64,000 nt of DNA from Desnuesiella massiliensis (GTDB lineage Bacteria > Bacillota > Clostridia > Clostridiales > Clostridiaceae), in assembly GCF_001403615.1 (NCBI RefSeq), contig NZ_LN879454.1:318215-382214 (forward strand), in the 5' to 3' direction. How positions within the stretch are numbered: position 1 is the first letter of the stretch; each line of letters opens with the position of its first letter. Below the pieces are notes generated by a model. The model saw only the letters and a list, made by a program, of their open reading frames with translations. It did not search any database and had not been told where the DNA came from. Below are positions 7,945 to 16,448 of the stretch, in pieces. A program made the translations under genes and the position numbers.

Positions 7945-8853
7945 TATCATCCTGTGATTTCGTACATAAGCACTGAAGCTCCAGTTAGTGAGAAAGTTTT
8001 CTGTGGAGCTATAGCCTTCATTAAAAAGCTTAAGACTAGTCTCCTTAGAGATATCAAAGTCTGTAGTTTTTACCCCTAAGGTAGGAATATATATGGTTCT
8101 CACTCTATCCTTTTCTCTTATGTAAATATCTTCCTTGCGGTTTAGCATGGTTGAAACTATATCTAAGGAGTAAGAAAAAATATCGTTTTTGCCTTGAGAG
8201 GTTAAACTTTGCCCCTCACCTATAAGGTTAAAGCCAAGGGTCGGCCAGCGTGGAATACCTTTTATATCAAAAATCCATATAGGATAATTACTGAGAAGCC
8301 CACCATCTACTATAAAGCTTACTCCATCTTTGTAGTAAAGCTTGTAAGGCTCAAAGTAGAAGGGGATGGAAGTACTCATCCTCACTGCCTTTGCAATATC
8401 AAACTCCATAGGATCTAAGCCATAGTTTTTTAGATCATCTGGCAGTATAAGCATCTCATGTCTGGTGATATCTGAAGCTATAATTTTTAATTTAGATTCC
8501 CCCTTTACACTTACGTCTTTAAATTTAAGCTTTCCCTTTTTAGAGAGCAATTCCCTAAGCCACTGCTCTATATAATCGTTAGTGTGAATGCCTTTATTCT
8601 TAAGTAATCCATATAATTTATATACTTTTATAGATTTTTTATTGTTTATGAAGCGCCTAAAATCTGTATTAAGCATTATGTTTTTTATCTCCTTACCAGT
8701 GTAACCAACGGCTAATAAAGCGGCTATTACAGAGCCTGCAGAAGTTCCGGCAAATCGTTCAAAGCTGTAGTTTTTTTCTTCAAGACAGCAGATAGAGCCT
8801 ACAAAAGCCATACCTTTAACTCCTCCACCTTCAAAAACAGCATCTATTTTCAT
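7942..8853 (-). CDS. Patatin-like phospholipase
   Basis: This 303-residue protein has the patatin core: the oxyanion loop EGGGVKGMAF (about 8-17), the nucleophile elbow GTSAGS (Ser at about 38) and the catalytic aspartate in FIVDGGLLSNYP. Such enzymes hydrolyse acyl esters of phospholipids. No signal peptide is present, so it probably acts on the inner membrane face or on cytosolic lipids. The ATG follows a GAGGTG site. It stands alone, convergent with prs and divergent from the CDGSH gene. Confidence 0.9.
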   Translation of the reverse strand: MKIDAVFEGGGVKGMAFVGSICCLEEKNYSFERFAGTSAGSVIAALLAVGYTGKEIKNIMLNTDFRRFINNKKSIKVYKLYGLLKNKGIHTNDYIEQWLRELLSKKGKLKFKDVSVKGESKLKIIASDITRHEMLILPDDLKNYGLDPMEFDIAKAVRMSTSIPFYFEPYKLYYKDGVSFIVDGGLLSNYPIWIFDIKGIPRWPTLGFNLIGEGQSLTSQGKNDIFSYSLDIVSTMLNRKEDIYIREKDRVRTIYIPTLGVKTTDFDISKETSLKLFNEGYSSTENFLTNWSFSAYVRNHRMI

Positions 8854-9028
8854 AAAACACCTCAGATTATTTATTATAGTTATAAGGTATGAATTTTTTT
8901 ATGATTTAGTTACTTTAATCAATGCATCAATTTACAATTGAGGATATCTTCTTATATTACATTATTGGAGTATAGTTAAAAAAATTTGAGGAATATTAAT
9001 AACCAAATAATTAAGGAGGTACAAAATA

Positions 9029-9226
9029 ATGGCAAATGCTAAAATTCAAGTACTTGACAATGCGCCACTTATTGTAAAAGGTGAAGTAGAATTACTCGAT
9101 GGGGAAGGTAAGGTTATTGAAACTGCTTCTGAACTTCATCTATGCAGGTGCGGCTTATCAAAAAATAAACCATATTGCGACGGTTCTCATCAAGGAAAAT
9201 TTGAAAGTAAAGTGCGTGCAAAATAA
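9029..9226 (+). CDS. CDGSH iron-sulfur domain protein
   Basis: A 65-residue protein with the full 2Fe-2S motif CRCGLSKNKPYCDGSH (three Cys and one His ligands). CDGSH proteins carry a redox-active, acid-labile cluster; small single-motif bacterial forms are usually of unknown partner. The N-terminal IQVLDNAPLIVKGEVEL strand region fits the bacterial family. A clear AAGGAGG ribosome site precedes ATG, and a strong hairpin follows at 9243, so it is monocistronic. Confidence 0.93.
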   Translation: MANAKIQVLDNAPLIVKGEVELLDGEGKVIETASELHLCRCGLSKNKPYCDGSHQGKFESKVRAK

Positions 9227-9242
9227 TATTAATTTACTTTAA

Positions 9243-9296
9243 AATAGGCCATCTTCAAATAATTTAAAAGTCACTTGAAGATGGTCTATTTATTAT
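9243..9296 (+). terminator. Terminator after the CDGSH gene
   Basis: A 16-base-pair stem (AATAGGCCATCTTCAA with TTGAAGATGGTCTATT, one G-U) and a short T-rich tail. Confidence 0.75.
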
Positions 9297-9380
9297 GAAG
9301 AATATGTCTATATTTCATTTCAAGCTATTATAACTAATTGAATATCCATCAACGAGTTAGTATATATATTTTTATAAGCC

Positions 9381-9420
9381 TTGACAAAAAAGTTTATTAG
9401 GTGAATACTATTTATATAGT
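9381..9420 (+). promoter_or_regulatory. Promoter and candidate autoregulatory operator of the MarR gene
   Basis: TTGACA at 9381 is followed after 17-20 bases by AT-rich -10 candidates that overlap a perfect inverted repeat ACTAT-TTAT-ATAGT (9407-9420). MarR proteins commonly bind such dyads in their own promoter; binding here is inferred. Confidence 0.5.
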
Positions 9421-9470
9421 AAAATATTTAGTGTGATAAAATATTTATTGAAAAGGGAGTAAGAGTACAA

Positions 9471-9935
9471 ATGGATGAGAAAACAATTCTGGCAAAGGAA
9501 TTGGCGGATGCCTTTACTCAATTTAAAAAGCTGCAATGGCATAACAGTGCCTTTAAACAGATAAAAAAAAGTGAATTTATGCTTCTAAGAACCATGATGG
9601 ATAATATGGGACCAGAGGACAAGGGGGTTAAGCCTTCTGAGTTAAGCTCAAAGCTTGAAATTACACCAGCGGCAGTTACTCATATGATTAATGCTTTAGA
9701 AAAAAAACAATATGTAGAGAGGTTATCAGATCCAAAGGATAGACGCGTGGTGTTTGTAAGGCCTACAGAGAAGAGTATAGATATAATTAATGGTATGAGG
9801 GAAGATTTCTTAAATAATTTTAAAGATTTAGCTATTTCATTGGGGGAGAAGGATAGCAGAGAATTAATAAGGCTATTAACTTTAACCTACCAGTGCTTTA
9901 AAGAACTTAAGGATAAGGCGGCTCTGAAAAAATAA
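9471..9935 (+). CDS. MarR-family transcriptional regulator
   Basis: This 154-residue protein has a winged-helix core with PSELSSKLEITPAAVTHMINALEKKQYVERLSDPKDRRVVFV (about 60-102), the MarR recognition helix and DPKDRR wing, flanked by dimerisation helices. It probably represses its own gene and possibly the gal operon that begins 90 bases downstream in the same direction. No ligand can be inferred. An AAGGGAG site lies about 12 bases upstream of ATG, a slightly long spacing. Confidence 0.88.
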   Translation: MDEKTILAKELADAFTQFKKLQWHNSAFKQIKKSEFMLLRTMMDNMGPEDKGVKPSELSSKLEITPAAVTHMINALEKKQYVERLSDPKDRRVVFVRPTEKSIDIINGMREDFLNNFKDLAISLGEKDSRELIRLLTLTYQCFKELKDKAALKK

Positions 9936-9957
9936 GTTTTTAAAAACATTTTTATTA

Positions 9958-10006
9958 TGGACAAATTTAATTAAGAATAATATAATGAAAATAGAAAAGG
10001 TTTTCT
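9958..10006 (+). promoter_or_regulatory. gal operon promoter with downstream dyad
   Basis: TGGACA (9958-9963), 17 bases, then a perfect TATAAT (9981-9986). Directly downstream, at the expected transcription start, is a perfect dyad AGAAAA-GG-TTTTCT (9993-10006), a plausible operator. The regulator is not identifiable from sequence. Confidence 0.7.
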
Positions 10007-10024
10007 GTAAAGGAGGTCATAAAG

Positions 10025-11581
10025 ATGAATAATCCATCAAAAGCCTTAGAGCATTTAATTAAATTTGCCCTAAAACAACATATGCTGCATCCTTTAGATG
10101 TGATTCCCGCCAGAAATGAACTTATAGATTTATTGCAAATAGAGGAGCCCTACGATGGAGAACTAGAAGAAATAGCTTTTGAAAGTGCTGTGCCTATTTT
10201 AAATAAGCTTTTAGATTACGCCGCAGAAAAGGTACTTATACAGCATAACACTACCACCTATAGAGATCTTCTAGATGCTAAAATTATGGGAATATTAATA
10301 CCTAAGCAATCACAAGTGGTTAGAGAGTTTGCTGAAAGATATGAAAGAAATCCAAAAGAGGCCACAGATTATTTTTACGAAATATCAAAGGCTTCAAATT
10401 ATATAAGAATGGATAGAATAGAAAAAAATCTATATTGGTTGGCACCTACAGGCTATGGAGATATAGAGATTACAGTAAATCTTTCAAAGCCTGAAAAAGA
10501 CCCAAAAGACATAGCAGCTTCAAGATTAAGACCTGAAGCTAATTATCCTAAGTGCTTGCTTTGTCTTGAAAATGTAGGTTATGCAGGACATATAAATCAC
10601 CCTGCAAGACAAAATCATAGAGTTATTCCTGTTCAAGTAGGTATGCAGCAATGGTATCTTCAATTTTCACCTTATGTTTATTATAATGAGCACTGCATAC
10701 TATTCTATGAAAAACATTGTCCTATGAAAATATCTCCAGAAACCTTTGTAAGGTTCTTAGATTTTTTAGAGCAATATCCTCACTATTTTATAGGCTCTAA
10801 TGCAGATTTGCCTATAGTAGGCGGCTCTATATTAAGCCATGAGCATTACCAAGGAGGAAGACATGTATTTCCTATGGAAAAAGCTCCTATAGAGGCAGTT
10901 TATATTAGCGATGATTACAAGGATTTAAAAGTTGGTATAGTAAAATGGCCTATGTCTGTGCTGAGAGTCAGCTCTCATGATAGAAAGATTATAGAAAAGG
11001 TTTGCTGTGAGATATTAGGTGCTTGGAGAGAGTATAGTGATAATGAGGCTGGTATTTTTGCTTATAGTGAAGTTAAGGGAGAAAGAGTACCTCATAATAC
11101 CATAACACCTATAGCTAGAAAGAATGCTTTAGGAGAGTTTGAAGTAGATTTAGTATTAAGAAATAATAGAACAAGCCTAGAGCATCCAGATGGAATATTC
11201 CATCCACATAAAGAGCTCCATCATATAAAGAAGGAAAACATAGGACTAATAGAAGTTATGGGACTAGCAGTTCTGCCGGGAAGGCTAGAAGGGGAACTCA
11301 AGAGTATAGCAAGGATAATCTCTGGAGATGAAAAACTTTATAAAAAAGTAAAAGCTGGAGAAGAGGAAGAATTAGCTAAGCACTTAGGCTGGATAGAAGA
11401 ATTGAAAGGAACCTATATCACTATCAATAGTATGAAAGAAGCAGAAGCCTTAGTTAAAAAAGCAGTGGGAAATAAATTTTTAAAGGTACTAGAGCACTGT
11501 GGAGTATATAAGAGAGATGAAGAGGGCAGAGAAGCCTTTAATAAGTTTTTTGAAACCTTAGGGTTTAAAAAGAGTCTATAA
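10025..11581 (+). CDS. galT: UDP-glucose:hexose-1-phosphate uridylyltransferase, class II
   Basis: This 518-residue protein matches the Firmicute-type GalT, which exchanges galactose-1-phosphate and UDP-glucose for glucose-1-phosphate and UDP-galactose in the Leloir pathway. Landmarks include NYPKCLLCLENVGYAGHINH with paired Cys, PYVYYNEHCI, and the histidine-rich active-site block GGSILSHEHYQGG. It is cytoplasmic. It is the first gene of the gal operon, after a strong promoter and AAAGGAGGTC, with galK, an epimerase and galE following. A 66-base spacer before galK holds an inverted heptad repeat. Confidence 0.95.
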   Translation: MNNPSKALEHLIKFALKQHMLHPLDVIPARNELIDLLQIEEPYDGELEEIAFESAVPILNKLLDYAAEKVLIQHNTTTYRDLLDAKIMGILIPKQSQVVREFAERYERNPKEATDYFYEISKASNYIRMDRIEKNLYWLAPTGYGDIEITVNLSKPEKDPKDIAASRLRPEANYPKCLLCLENVGYAGHINHPARQNHRVIPVQVGMQQWYLQFSPYVYYNEHCILFYEKHCPMKISPETFVRFLDFLEQYPHYFIGSNADLPIVGGSILSHEHYQGGRHVFPMEKAPIEAVYISDDYKDLKVGIVKWPMSVLRVSSHDRKIIEKVCCEILGAWREYSDNEAGIFAYSEVKGERVPHNTITPIARKNALGEFEVDLVLRNNRTSLEHPDGIFHPHKELHHIKKENIGLIEVMGLAVLPGRLEGELKSIARIISGDEKLYKKVKAGEEEELAKHLGWIEELKGTYITINSMKEAEALVKKAVGNKFLKVLEHCGVYKRDEEGREAFNKFFETLGFKKSL

Positions 11582-11583
11582 TC

Positions 11584-11629
11584 AATGCACAATGCACAGT
11601 TCACAGTTGTGCATTGTGAGCTGTGAATT
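11584..11629. repeat. Heptad repeat element (family 3) between galT and galK
   Basis: Runs of 7-base units TGCACAA and TTCACAG on one side and their inverse (TTGTGCA, CTGTGAA) on the other make a 46-base hairpin. Related tracts are at 14793, 28535, 34976 and 52900. Confidence 0.7.
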
Positions 11630-11647
11630 AAAGAAGGGGGATTTAAA

Positions 11648-12808
11648 ATGGATATTATCGCATTAAAAAGTGAATTTATAAGGCTATACGGTGAGGGCAA
11701 GATAAGAGTATTTCATTCACCAGGAAGGGTTAATTTAATCGGGGAGCATATAGATTATAATGGGGGCTATGTATTTCCTTGCGCATTAGATTTCGGAACC
11801 TTTGCTTGTGTTAGAAAAAGAGAGGATAATAAGTTAAATTTAGCTTCTACTAATTTTGATTTAAAGGTAACTGCAGACCTAGATAATTTGATATATGATG
11901 AAAAAGATGATTGGGCAAATTATCCTAAGGGTGTTATGAAAGTAATGGTAGATGCAGGCTATAAAGTAGGAGGTATGGATATACTTGTCAGTGGAAACAT
12001 ACCAAATGGAGCAGGGTTATCTTCTTCAGCCTCTTTAGAAGTCTTAACGGGAGTAGTGATTAGTGAGCTATTCAATAATGGAGCTGTTGATAGGGTTGAA
12101 ATAGTTAAGCTTTCTCAAAAGGCAGAAAATCATTTTGTAGGGGTAAACTGTGGCATCATGGATCAATTTGCAGTAGGCATGGGAAAGAAGAACAAGGCAA
12201 TTTTATTGGATTGCAATAGTCTAAAATATGATTATGCAGAGGTGAACATTGGTGATTATTCTCTTGTTATCATGAACACCAATAAAAGAAGAGCACTAAG
12301 TGAATCAAAATATAACGAAAGAAGAGCAGAATGTGATGAGGCCTTAAGCATATTACAAAAGTTAAAAAACATAGGGGCTCTTTGTGAGTTAACCGTGGAA
12401 GAGTTCAATGCCTTAGCTCATAATATTGAAAAAGAAAATGTAAGAAAAAGAGCTAAGCATGCTGTGTATGAAAATGAAAGGGTTAAAAAAGCTTATGACT
12501 GTTTAAATAAAGGAGCGTTAAAGGAGTTTGGAGAGCTTTTAATACAATCTCATGACTCTCTTAAAGACTTATATGAAGTTACAGGAAAGGAATTAGACAC
12601 CCTAGTTTATGAAGCTATCAAAGCCCCAGGCTGTATTGGAGCGAGAATGACGGGAGCAGGCTTTGGAGGCTGTGCCATAGCTTTAGTAGATAAAGCTTTA
12701 TTAGAAGATTTTATAGCTCAAGTTAAAACAAATTATGAAAACATCATAGGCTATGCACCAGACTTTTATTTCAGCGGAATTGGTGAAGGAGCAGAAGAGT
12801 TAAAATGA
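11648..12808 (+). CDS. galK: Galactokinase
   Basis: A 386-residue GHMP kinase that phosphorylates galactose at C1 with ATP. It has the galactokinase signature GRVNLIGEHIDYNGGYVFP near residue 26, the GHMP ATP loop GAGLSSSASLE, and the C-terminal TGAGFGG motif. Full length for the family. The stop overlaps the start of the following epimerase gene by 4 bases (ATGA), indicating translational coupling. AAGAAGGGGG precedes the ATG. Confidence 0.96.
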   Translation: MDIIALKSEFIRLYGEGKIRVFHSPGRVNLIGEHIDYNGGYVFPCALDFGTFACVRKREDNKLNLASTNFDLKVTADLDNLIYDEKDDWANYPKGVMKVMVDAGYKVGGMDILVSGNIPNGAGLSSSASLEVLTGVVISELFNNGAVDRVEIVKLSQKAENHFVGVNCGIMDQFAVGMGKKNKAILLDCNSLKYDYAEVNIGDYSLVIMNTNKRRALSESKYNERRAECDEALSILQKLKNIGALCELTVEEFNALAHNIEKENVRKRAKHAVYENERVKKAYDCLNKGALKEFGELLIQSHDSLKDLYEVTGKELDTLVYEAIKAPGCIGARMTGAGFGGCAIALVDKALLEDFIAQVKTNYENIIGYAPDFYFSGIGEGAEELK

Positions 12809-13746
12809 TTAGAGAATCTGTTTTTAAAGGTGTAAAAAGCTTTGAATTAGAAAACGCTGCTATAAAGGCTATAATACTTCCTGACATTGGAGGTAAAGTA
12901 GCTTCCTTATATAGAAAGGATAAAGCCTTTGAACTTCTCTTTCAAAACAAGGAAGAAATCTATACAAAATCCACATTGTATGGCCCCTTTGAACTTTTTG
13001 ATGCTTCCGGTTTTGACGACGCCTTCCCTACCATTGACAGCTGTAAGGTCATGGTAGGGGAGAGAGAAGTGCTTTATCCAGACCATGGAGAGATATGGTC
13101 TGCCGCTTTTGATTATGAAGTCCAAGGAGAAAAATTAGTATTAAAATATCATAGCAAGATTTTAGAGTATAGCTATGAGAAGAGTTTTGAACTTGAAGAA
13201 GATAGGTTAAAGGTAAGCTATAGCATAAAAAATACAGGAGAGAATGATATACCTTGCCTATGGGCCTTTCATTGTCTAATAAATTGTGAAGAGGATATGG
13301 AGATAATTTTTCCAGAGGGCACAGAACAGGTATTGAATGTTCATCAAAGTAAACATTTAGGAGAAATAGGTACAGCGCATAGCTATCCTATAGCAAAGAC
13401 TACACAGGGAGAAGCTTTTAATTTAAATAAAGTTCTTCCTCTAAGCTCAAATAATACAGAAAAATATTATGCTTTAGGTAAGGTGGAAAAAGGGCAGTGC
13501 GGTGCCTATTACCCTTCAAAAGACGTACATTATAATGTATACTTTAATAAAGAGATACTTCCTTATGTGGGTTTTTGGGTTACAGAGGGCGGTTTTAGAG
13601 GAGACTACAATTGTGCCTTAGAGCCTTGTAATGGATATTATGACAGCATTGATATTGCAGAAAAAAATAATGCTTTGTATGTTTTACACCCAAAGGAAGA
13701 ATTAAACTTTAACATTGAAATAGAATTAGGCATCGTAAAAAAATAG
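12805..13746 (+). CDS. Aldose 1-epimerase-like protein of the gal operon
   Basis: A 313-residue beta-sandwich protein related to galactose mutarotase and hexose-6-phosphate epimerases. Features seen: ILPDIGGKVASLY near the N-terminus, DDAFPTID, YPDHGEIWSAAF with the conserved His region, CLWAFHCLI, and a C-terminal ALEPCNGYYDS where these enzymes carry the catalytic Glu. Its place between galK and galE suggests it supplies alpha-galactose. It is not a close match to classical GalM, so the symbol is left out. The last five codons and the stop lie in the left arm of a palindromic repeat (13729), implying that a repeat insertion reshaped the C-terminus. Confidence 0.8.
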   Translation: MIRESVFKGVKSFELENAAIKAIILPDIGGKVASLYRKDKAFELLFQNKEEIYTKSTLYGPFELFDASGFDDAFPTIDSCKVMVGEREVLYPDHGEIWSAAFDYEVQGEKLVLKYHSKILEYSYEKSFELEEDRLKVSYSIKNTGENDIPCLWAFHCLINCEEDMEIIFPEGTEQVLNVHQSKHLGEIGTAHSYPIAKTTQGEAFNLNKVLPLSSNNTEKYYALGKVEKGQCGAYYPSKDVHYNVYFNKEILPYVGFWVTEGGFRGDYNCALEPCNGYYDSIDIAEKNNALYVLHPKEELNFNIEIELGIVKK

Positions 13747-13781
13747 ACGAGTAGACTGGCTGGTTATTTTTTGGAGATGAC
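13729..13781. repeat. Palindromic repeat family 4, gal copy
   Basis: GGCATCGTAAAAAAAT opens and TTATTTTTTGGAGATGAC closes the element, with a 19-base insertion between the arms compared with the copy at 50488. It overlaps the end of the epimerase gene and precedes the ribosome site of galE. Confidence 0.75.
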
Positions 13782-13808
13782 TTAATAAAATTTAAGGAGA
13801 TGAAGGTA

Positions 13809-14789
13809 ATGGCTATTCTTGTATGTGGAGGCGCTGGCTATATTGGAAGCCATATGGTAGCAGCACTTTTAGAAAAAGGTGAAGAAGTAGTTATAGTGGA
13901 CAATTTACAAAAGGGGCATAGAGAGGCCCTATTAGGTGGAAAGCTTTATGTGGGAGATTTAAGAGACAGAAGCTTTTTAGATAAAGTGTTTTCAGAGAAT
14001 GAAATAGATTCTGTTATTGATTTTGCTGCAGATTCTTTAGTAGGAGAAAGCGTTAATGAGCCTTTAAAATATTTTGAAAATAATGTGGGGGGTACTGTTA
14101 GCCTTCTTCAAGCTATGAGAGATCATAATGTAAAATATATAGTATTCTCTTCTACTGCGGCTACTTATGGAGAGCCAGAGAGAATTCCTATAATGGAGGA
14201 GGACAAAACCTTTCCTACAAATCCTTATGGAGAATCTAAGCTTACTGTAGAAAAAATATTAAAATGGTGCGACAATGCTTATGGCATAAAGTATACTGCC
14301 CTAAGATATTTCAATGCAGCAGGAGCACATATTAGCGGAAACATAGGAGAGGACCATAGCCCGGAAACTCACCTTATTCCAATAATACTTGAAGCAGCCC
14401 TTGGAAAAAGAGAAAAGGTTATGATTTTTGGAGATGACTATGATACTAAAGACGGTACTTGCGTGAGAGACTACATTCATGTAATGGATTTAGCATCAGC
14501 CCATTTACTAGCCTTAGATAGATTAAAGATGGGTGGAGAAAGCAGAGTTTATAATCTTGGAAACGGCGAAGGCTTCTCTGTAAAAGAGGTTATAGAGGTA
14601 GCAAGAAAGGTTACAGGAGTAAACATAAAAGCTGACATGGCCCCAAGAAGAGCAGGAGACCCAGCGGTGCTTATAGCTTCTTCAGAAAAGGCCTTAGAGG
14701 AGCTCAACTGGAAACCTAAATTTAATTCCTTAGAAACTATAATAGAAACTGCGTGGAATTGGCATAAGAATCATCCTAAGGGATACTAG
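13809..14789 (+). CDS. galE: UDP-glucose 4-epimerase
   Basis: A short-chain dehydrogenase/reductase of about 326 residues that interconverts UDP-galactose and UDP-glucose with tightly bound NAD. It shows the Rossmann motif CGGAGYIGSHM at the N-terminus, the catalytic serine segment FSSTAATYG and YGESKL (the YxxxK pair), and the RDYIHVMDLA block. The ATG at 13800 touches the AAGGAG sequence and cannot be used well; the ATG at 13809 (MAILVCGGAG) has a 9-base spacing and is chosen. It closes the gal operon, with a strong terminator at 14863. Confidence 0.96.
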   Translation: MAILVCGGAGYIGSHMVAALLEKGEEVVIVDNLQKGHREALLGGKLYVGDLRDRSFLDKVFSENEIDSVIDFAADSLVGESVNEPLKYFENNVGGTVSLLQAMRDHNVKYIVFSSTAATYGEPERIPIMEEDKTFPTNPYGESKLTVEKILKWCDNAYGIKYTALRYFNAAGAHISGNIGEDHSPETHLIPIILEAALGKREKVMIFGDDYDTKDGTCVRDYIHVMDLASAHLLALDRLKMGGESRVYNLGNGEGFSVKEVIEVARKVTGVNIKADMAPRRAGDPAVLIASSEKALEELNWKPKFNSLETIIETAWNWHKNHPKGY

Positions 14790-14792
14790 AAA

Positions 14793-14862
14793 CAATGCAC
14801 AATTCACAGTACACAATTTAAGGAAAATTTTTCTCAACTATTGTTGAGAAAAATTGAAAATT
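14793..14862. repeat. Heptad repeat plus U-rich hairpin (family 3) after galE
   Basis: AATGCACAATTCACAGT heptads lead into AAGGA, then a hairpin with arms AATTTTTCTCAAC and GTTGAGAAAAATT. The same order of parts recurs at 28535 and 34976. Confidence 0.7.
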
Positions 14863-14901
14863 AAAAAGTATGCTAAACTTGATGCGTTAGCATACTTTTT
14901 A
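14863..14901 (+). terminator. gal operon terminator
   Basis: Arms AAAAGTATGCTAA and TTAGCATACTTTT with an 11-base loop and a T-tract. Confidence 0.9.
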
Positions 14902-14928
14902 TATTTAGAATTTAAGTTGATTTTTAAA

Positions 14929-15588
14929 TTACTTTCTAGTATCCCAAGCTTCACTTGTGCGTATGTCCATTTCTCTTCCCTTAATGCTTACAATATTTTC
15001 ATCTAACCATAGGACTTTTGGTTTTTCACCCCACCGACCATAATATAAAGTTTTTACAGGTCTCTTAATAGTTCCAAAATATATTTTCTCCAAATCAACC
15101 AAGGTATTTCCACCTAATGCTCCTTGGTCATTATCCACTGTTACTGTTCTATAGGCTTTATTAGATGAGTATTGTTGATCAATGGTTGTATTTGATCCAA
15201 ATTGTTCAAGCTTAATCAACAAGCCTAATATTCCAATTGTAATAAATATTGAATAAATTAAAATTCCTGCTGCTTTTCTCAATGAGTTTATATCCTTAAA
15301 GAAAAATAAAGGACATACTATAAGCATAGTAACGACTTTAAAAGGTATTCCAGTAAACAAAAGAAGGACTGGCAATAAAATAAAAATTAATGCAGCACTA
15401 TTCTTCTTTTCACTTTTATAAAATGACATAATGGCGCCTATTAAAAGAATGAAATATGAAACCTTAAAAACATTACTAACAGCGGTATTGATTATGGCAA
15501 AACCTAGCATATTGAATATGATAGCTAAAACAATAATAGTTATATAAATAATTACTCCACTTCTGTTAATAAGGGCTTTTACATTCAA
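14929..15588 (-). CDS. Membrane protein resembling the DUF5412 family
   Basis: About 219 residues with four N-terminal hydrophobic segments (roughly 10-30, 38-55, 65-90, 98-125) and an extracytoplasmic C-terminal part of about 90 residues. The block DNDQGALGGNTLVDLEKIYFG followed by KTLYYGRWGEKPKVLWLDENIVSING-like sequence resembles DUF5412, a Firmicute family of unknown function. A GTG at 15597 overlaps the GAGGTG ribosome site, so the TTG at 15588 is preferred. It stands alone, convergent with the gal operon. Confidence 0.55.
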   Translation of the reverse strand: MNVKALINRSGVIIYITIIVLAIIFNMLGFAIINTAVSNVFKVSYFILLIGAIMSFYKSEKKNSAALIFILLPVLLLFTGIPFKVVTMLIVCPLFFFKDINSLRKAAGILIYSIFITIGILGLLIKLEQFGSNTTIDQQYSSNKAYRTVTVDNDQGALGGNTLVDLEKIYFGTIKRPVKTLYYGRWGEKPKVLWLDENIVSIKGREMDIRTSEAWDTRK

Positions 15589-15738
15589 TATAATCACCTC
15601 TTACTATGATTTATTATTGTAAAATCGTATAAAACCTTTAACTCTATCTGTAAGCATCCATGGATTTCTTTATTGATATATTGATTTTTGCTTTTACTTT
15701 TGCCTTTGAGAAATTAAAGTAAGGACAAAAAATACAAA

Positions 15739-16050
15739 TTATAATTTTCTAATAAAAATAAATTTTCCTACTCTATCAATGTGATCTTTAAGATCCTTGC
15801 TTGATAAGTGAGTATAATCTACAATATCAAAAAAATAAGGTAAGGGGCTTTGATCTTCTAACTTTGAATGTAGGGCTGATAAGGTATCAAAATTAAAATT
15901 GTCTCCCCATATAGCTATATCGATATCTGAGCCTGGTTTATAATTTCCCTTAGCCCTAGAGCCAAAAATCGCAGCTTTTTCTATCTCATTAAAGTTTTTA
16001 ATGGCATTTATTATATAGTCTAAGTCTCTTTCTGTTAAACCGAAATTCAT
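15739..16050 (-). CDS. mntA: MNT-type nucleotidyltransferase (antitoxin of a HEPN/MNT pair)
   Basis: A 103-residue minimal nucleotidyltransferase with the motif FGSRAKGNYKPGSDIDIAIWG (about 30-50), carrying the GSR and DxD residues. In studied HEPN/MNT systems this enzyme neutralises the partner RNase by adding AMP to a tyrosine. Its ATG overlaps the HEPN gene by 4 bases and is preceded by GGAGGA within that gene, so the pair is coupled. Roles are assigned from the family; nothing here shows activity. Confidence 0.82.
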   Translation of the reverse strand: MNFGLTERDLDYIINAIKNFNEIEKAAIFGSRAKGNYKPGSDIDIAIWGDNFNFDTLSALHSKLEDQSPLPYFFDIVDYTHLSSKDLKDHIDRVGKFIFIRKL

Positions 16051-16442
16051 AATGCTTCCTCCAGCTTAGAACATAGGTCCTTAATAATAATATAATATTT
16101 TTCTTTAATAAGCTTTTCAGCCTCTATTGCTTTTTCTTCATCGTAAGTATGGGCCATTAGATTCCTCTTATCCAAGGCATCAATCCATGAATGACCATCT
16201 GTAATTAATTGCGTTTGAAAGGCAGTTTGTATAGTTGATCTAGGACTTTTAACATCAAAACCCTCTTGTTCTAGGTAGTCCTTCATAGTTTTCCATGCTA
16301 ATTCAAAGGTATATTCAAAACATTGTATTAAACTTTGAACTTCAAATTTATTTAAACTTTCTTTTTGTATAAACTCCGTTAGTTGAATAGTTGCCTTTCT
16401 AAAATTAGAAAATCGCTGTTTCCATCTAATATCCATATCCAT
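16047..16442 (-). CDS. hepT: HEPN-domain protein (HI0074/HepT-type toxin)
   Basis: A four-helix HEPN protein of about 131 residues, of the group annotated as nucleotidyltransferase substrate-binding. Its active-site motif RNLMAH (R-x4-H) followed by TYD is intact, consistent with RNase activity, and the Tyr is the residue modified by MntA in related systems. It is first in the two-gene operon. The frame opens at a GTG at 16448; the ATG at 16442 is taken. The ribosome site is weak (GGTG). Confidence 0.8.
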   Translation of the reverse strand: MDMDIRWKQRFSNFRKATIQLTEFIQKESLNKFEVQSLIQCFEYTFELAWKTMKDYLEQEGFDVKSPRSTIQTAFQTQLITDGHSWIDALDKRNLMAHTYDEEKAIEAEKLIKEKYYIIIKDLCSKLEEAL

Positions 16443-16448
16443 AAACAC

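Noticed and set aside
12805..13746. Calling this protein galM
   Set aside because: The sequence is in the broader aldose-epimerase superfamily but lacks a clear GalM signature.
16047..16050. Possible frameshift between HEPN and MNT genes
   Set aside because: Both proteins are full-length for their families; the 4-base overlap is the normal arrangement.
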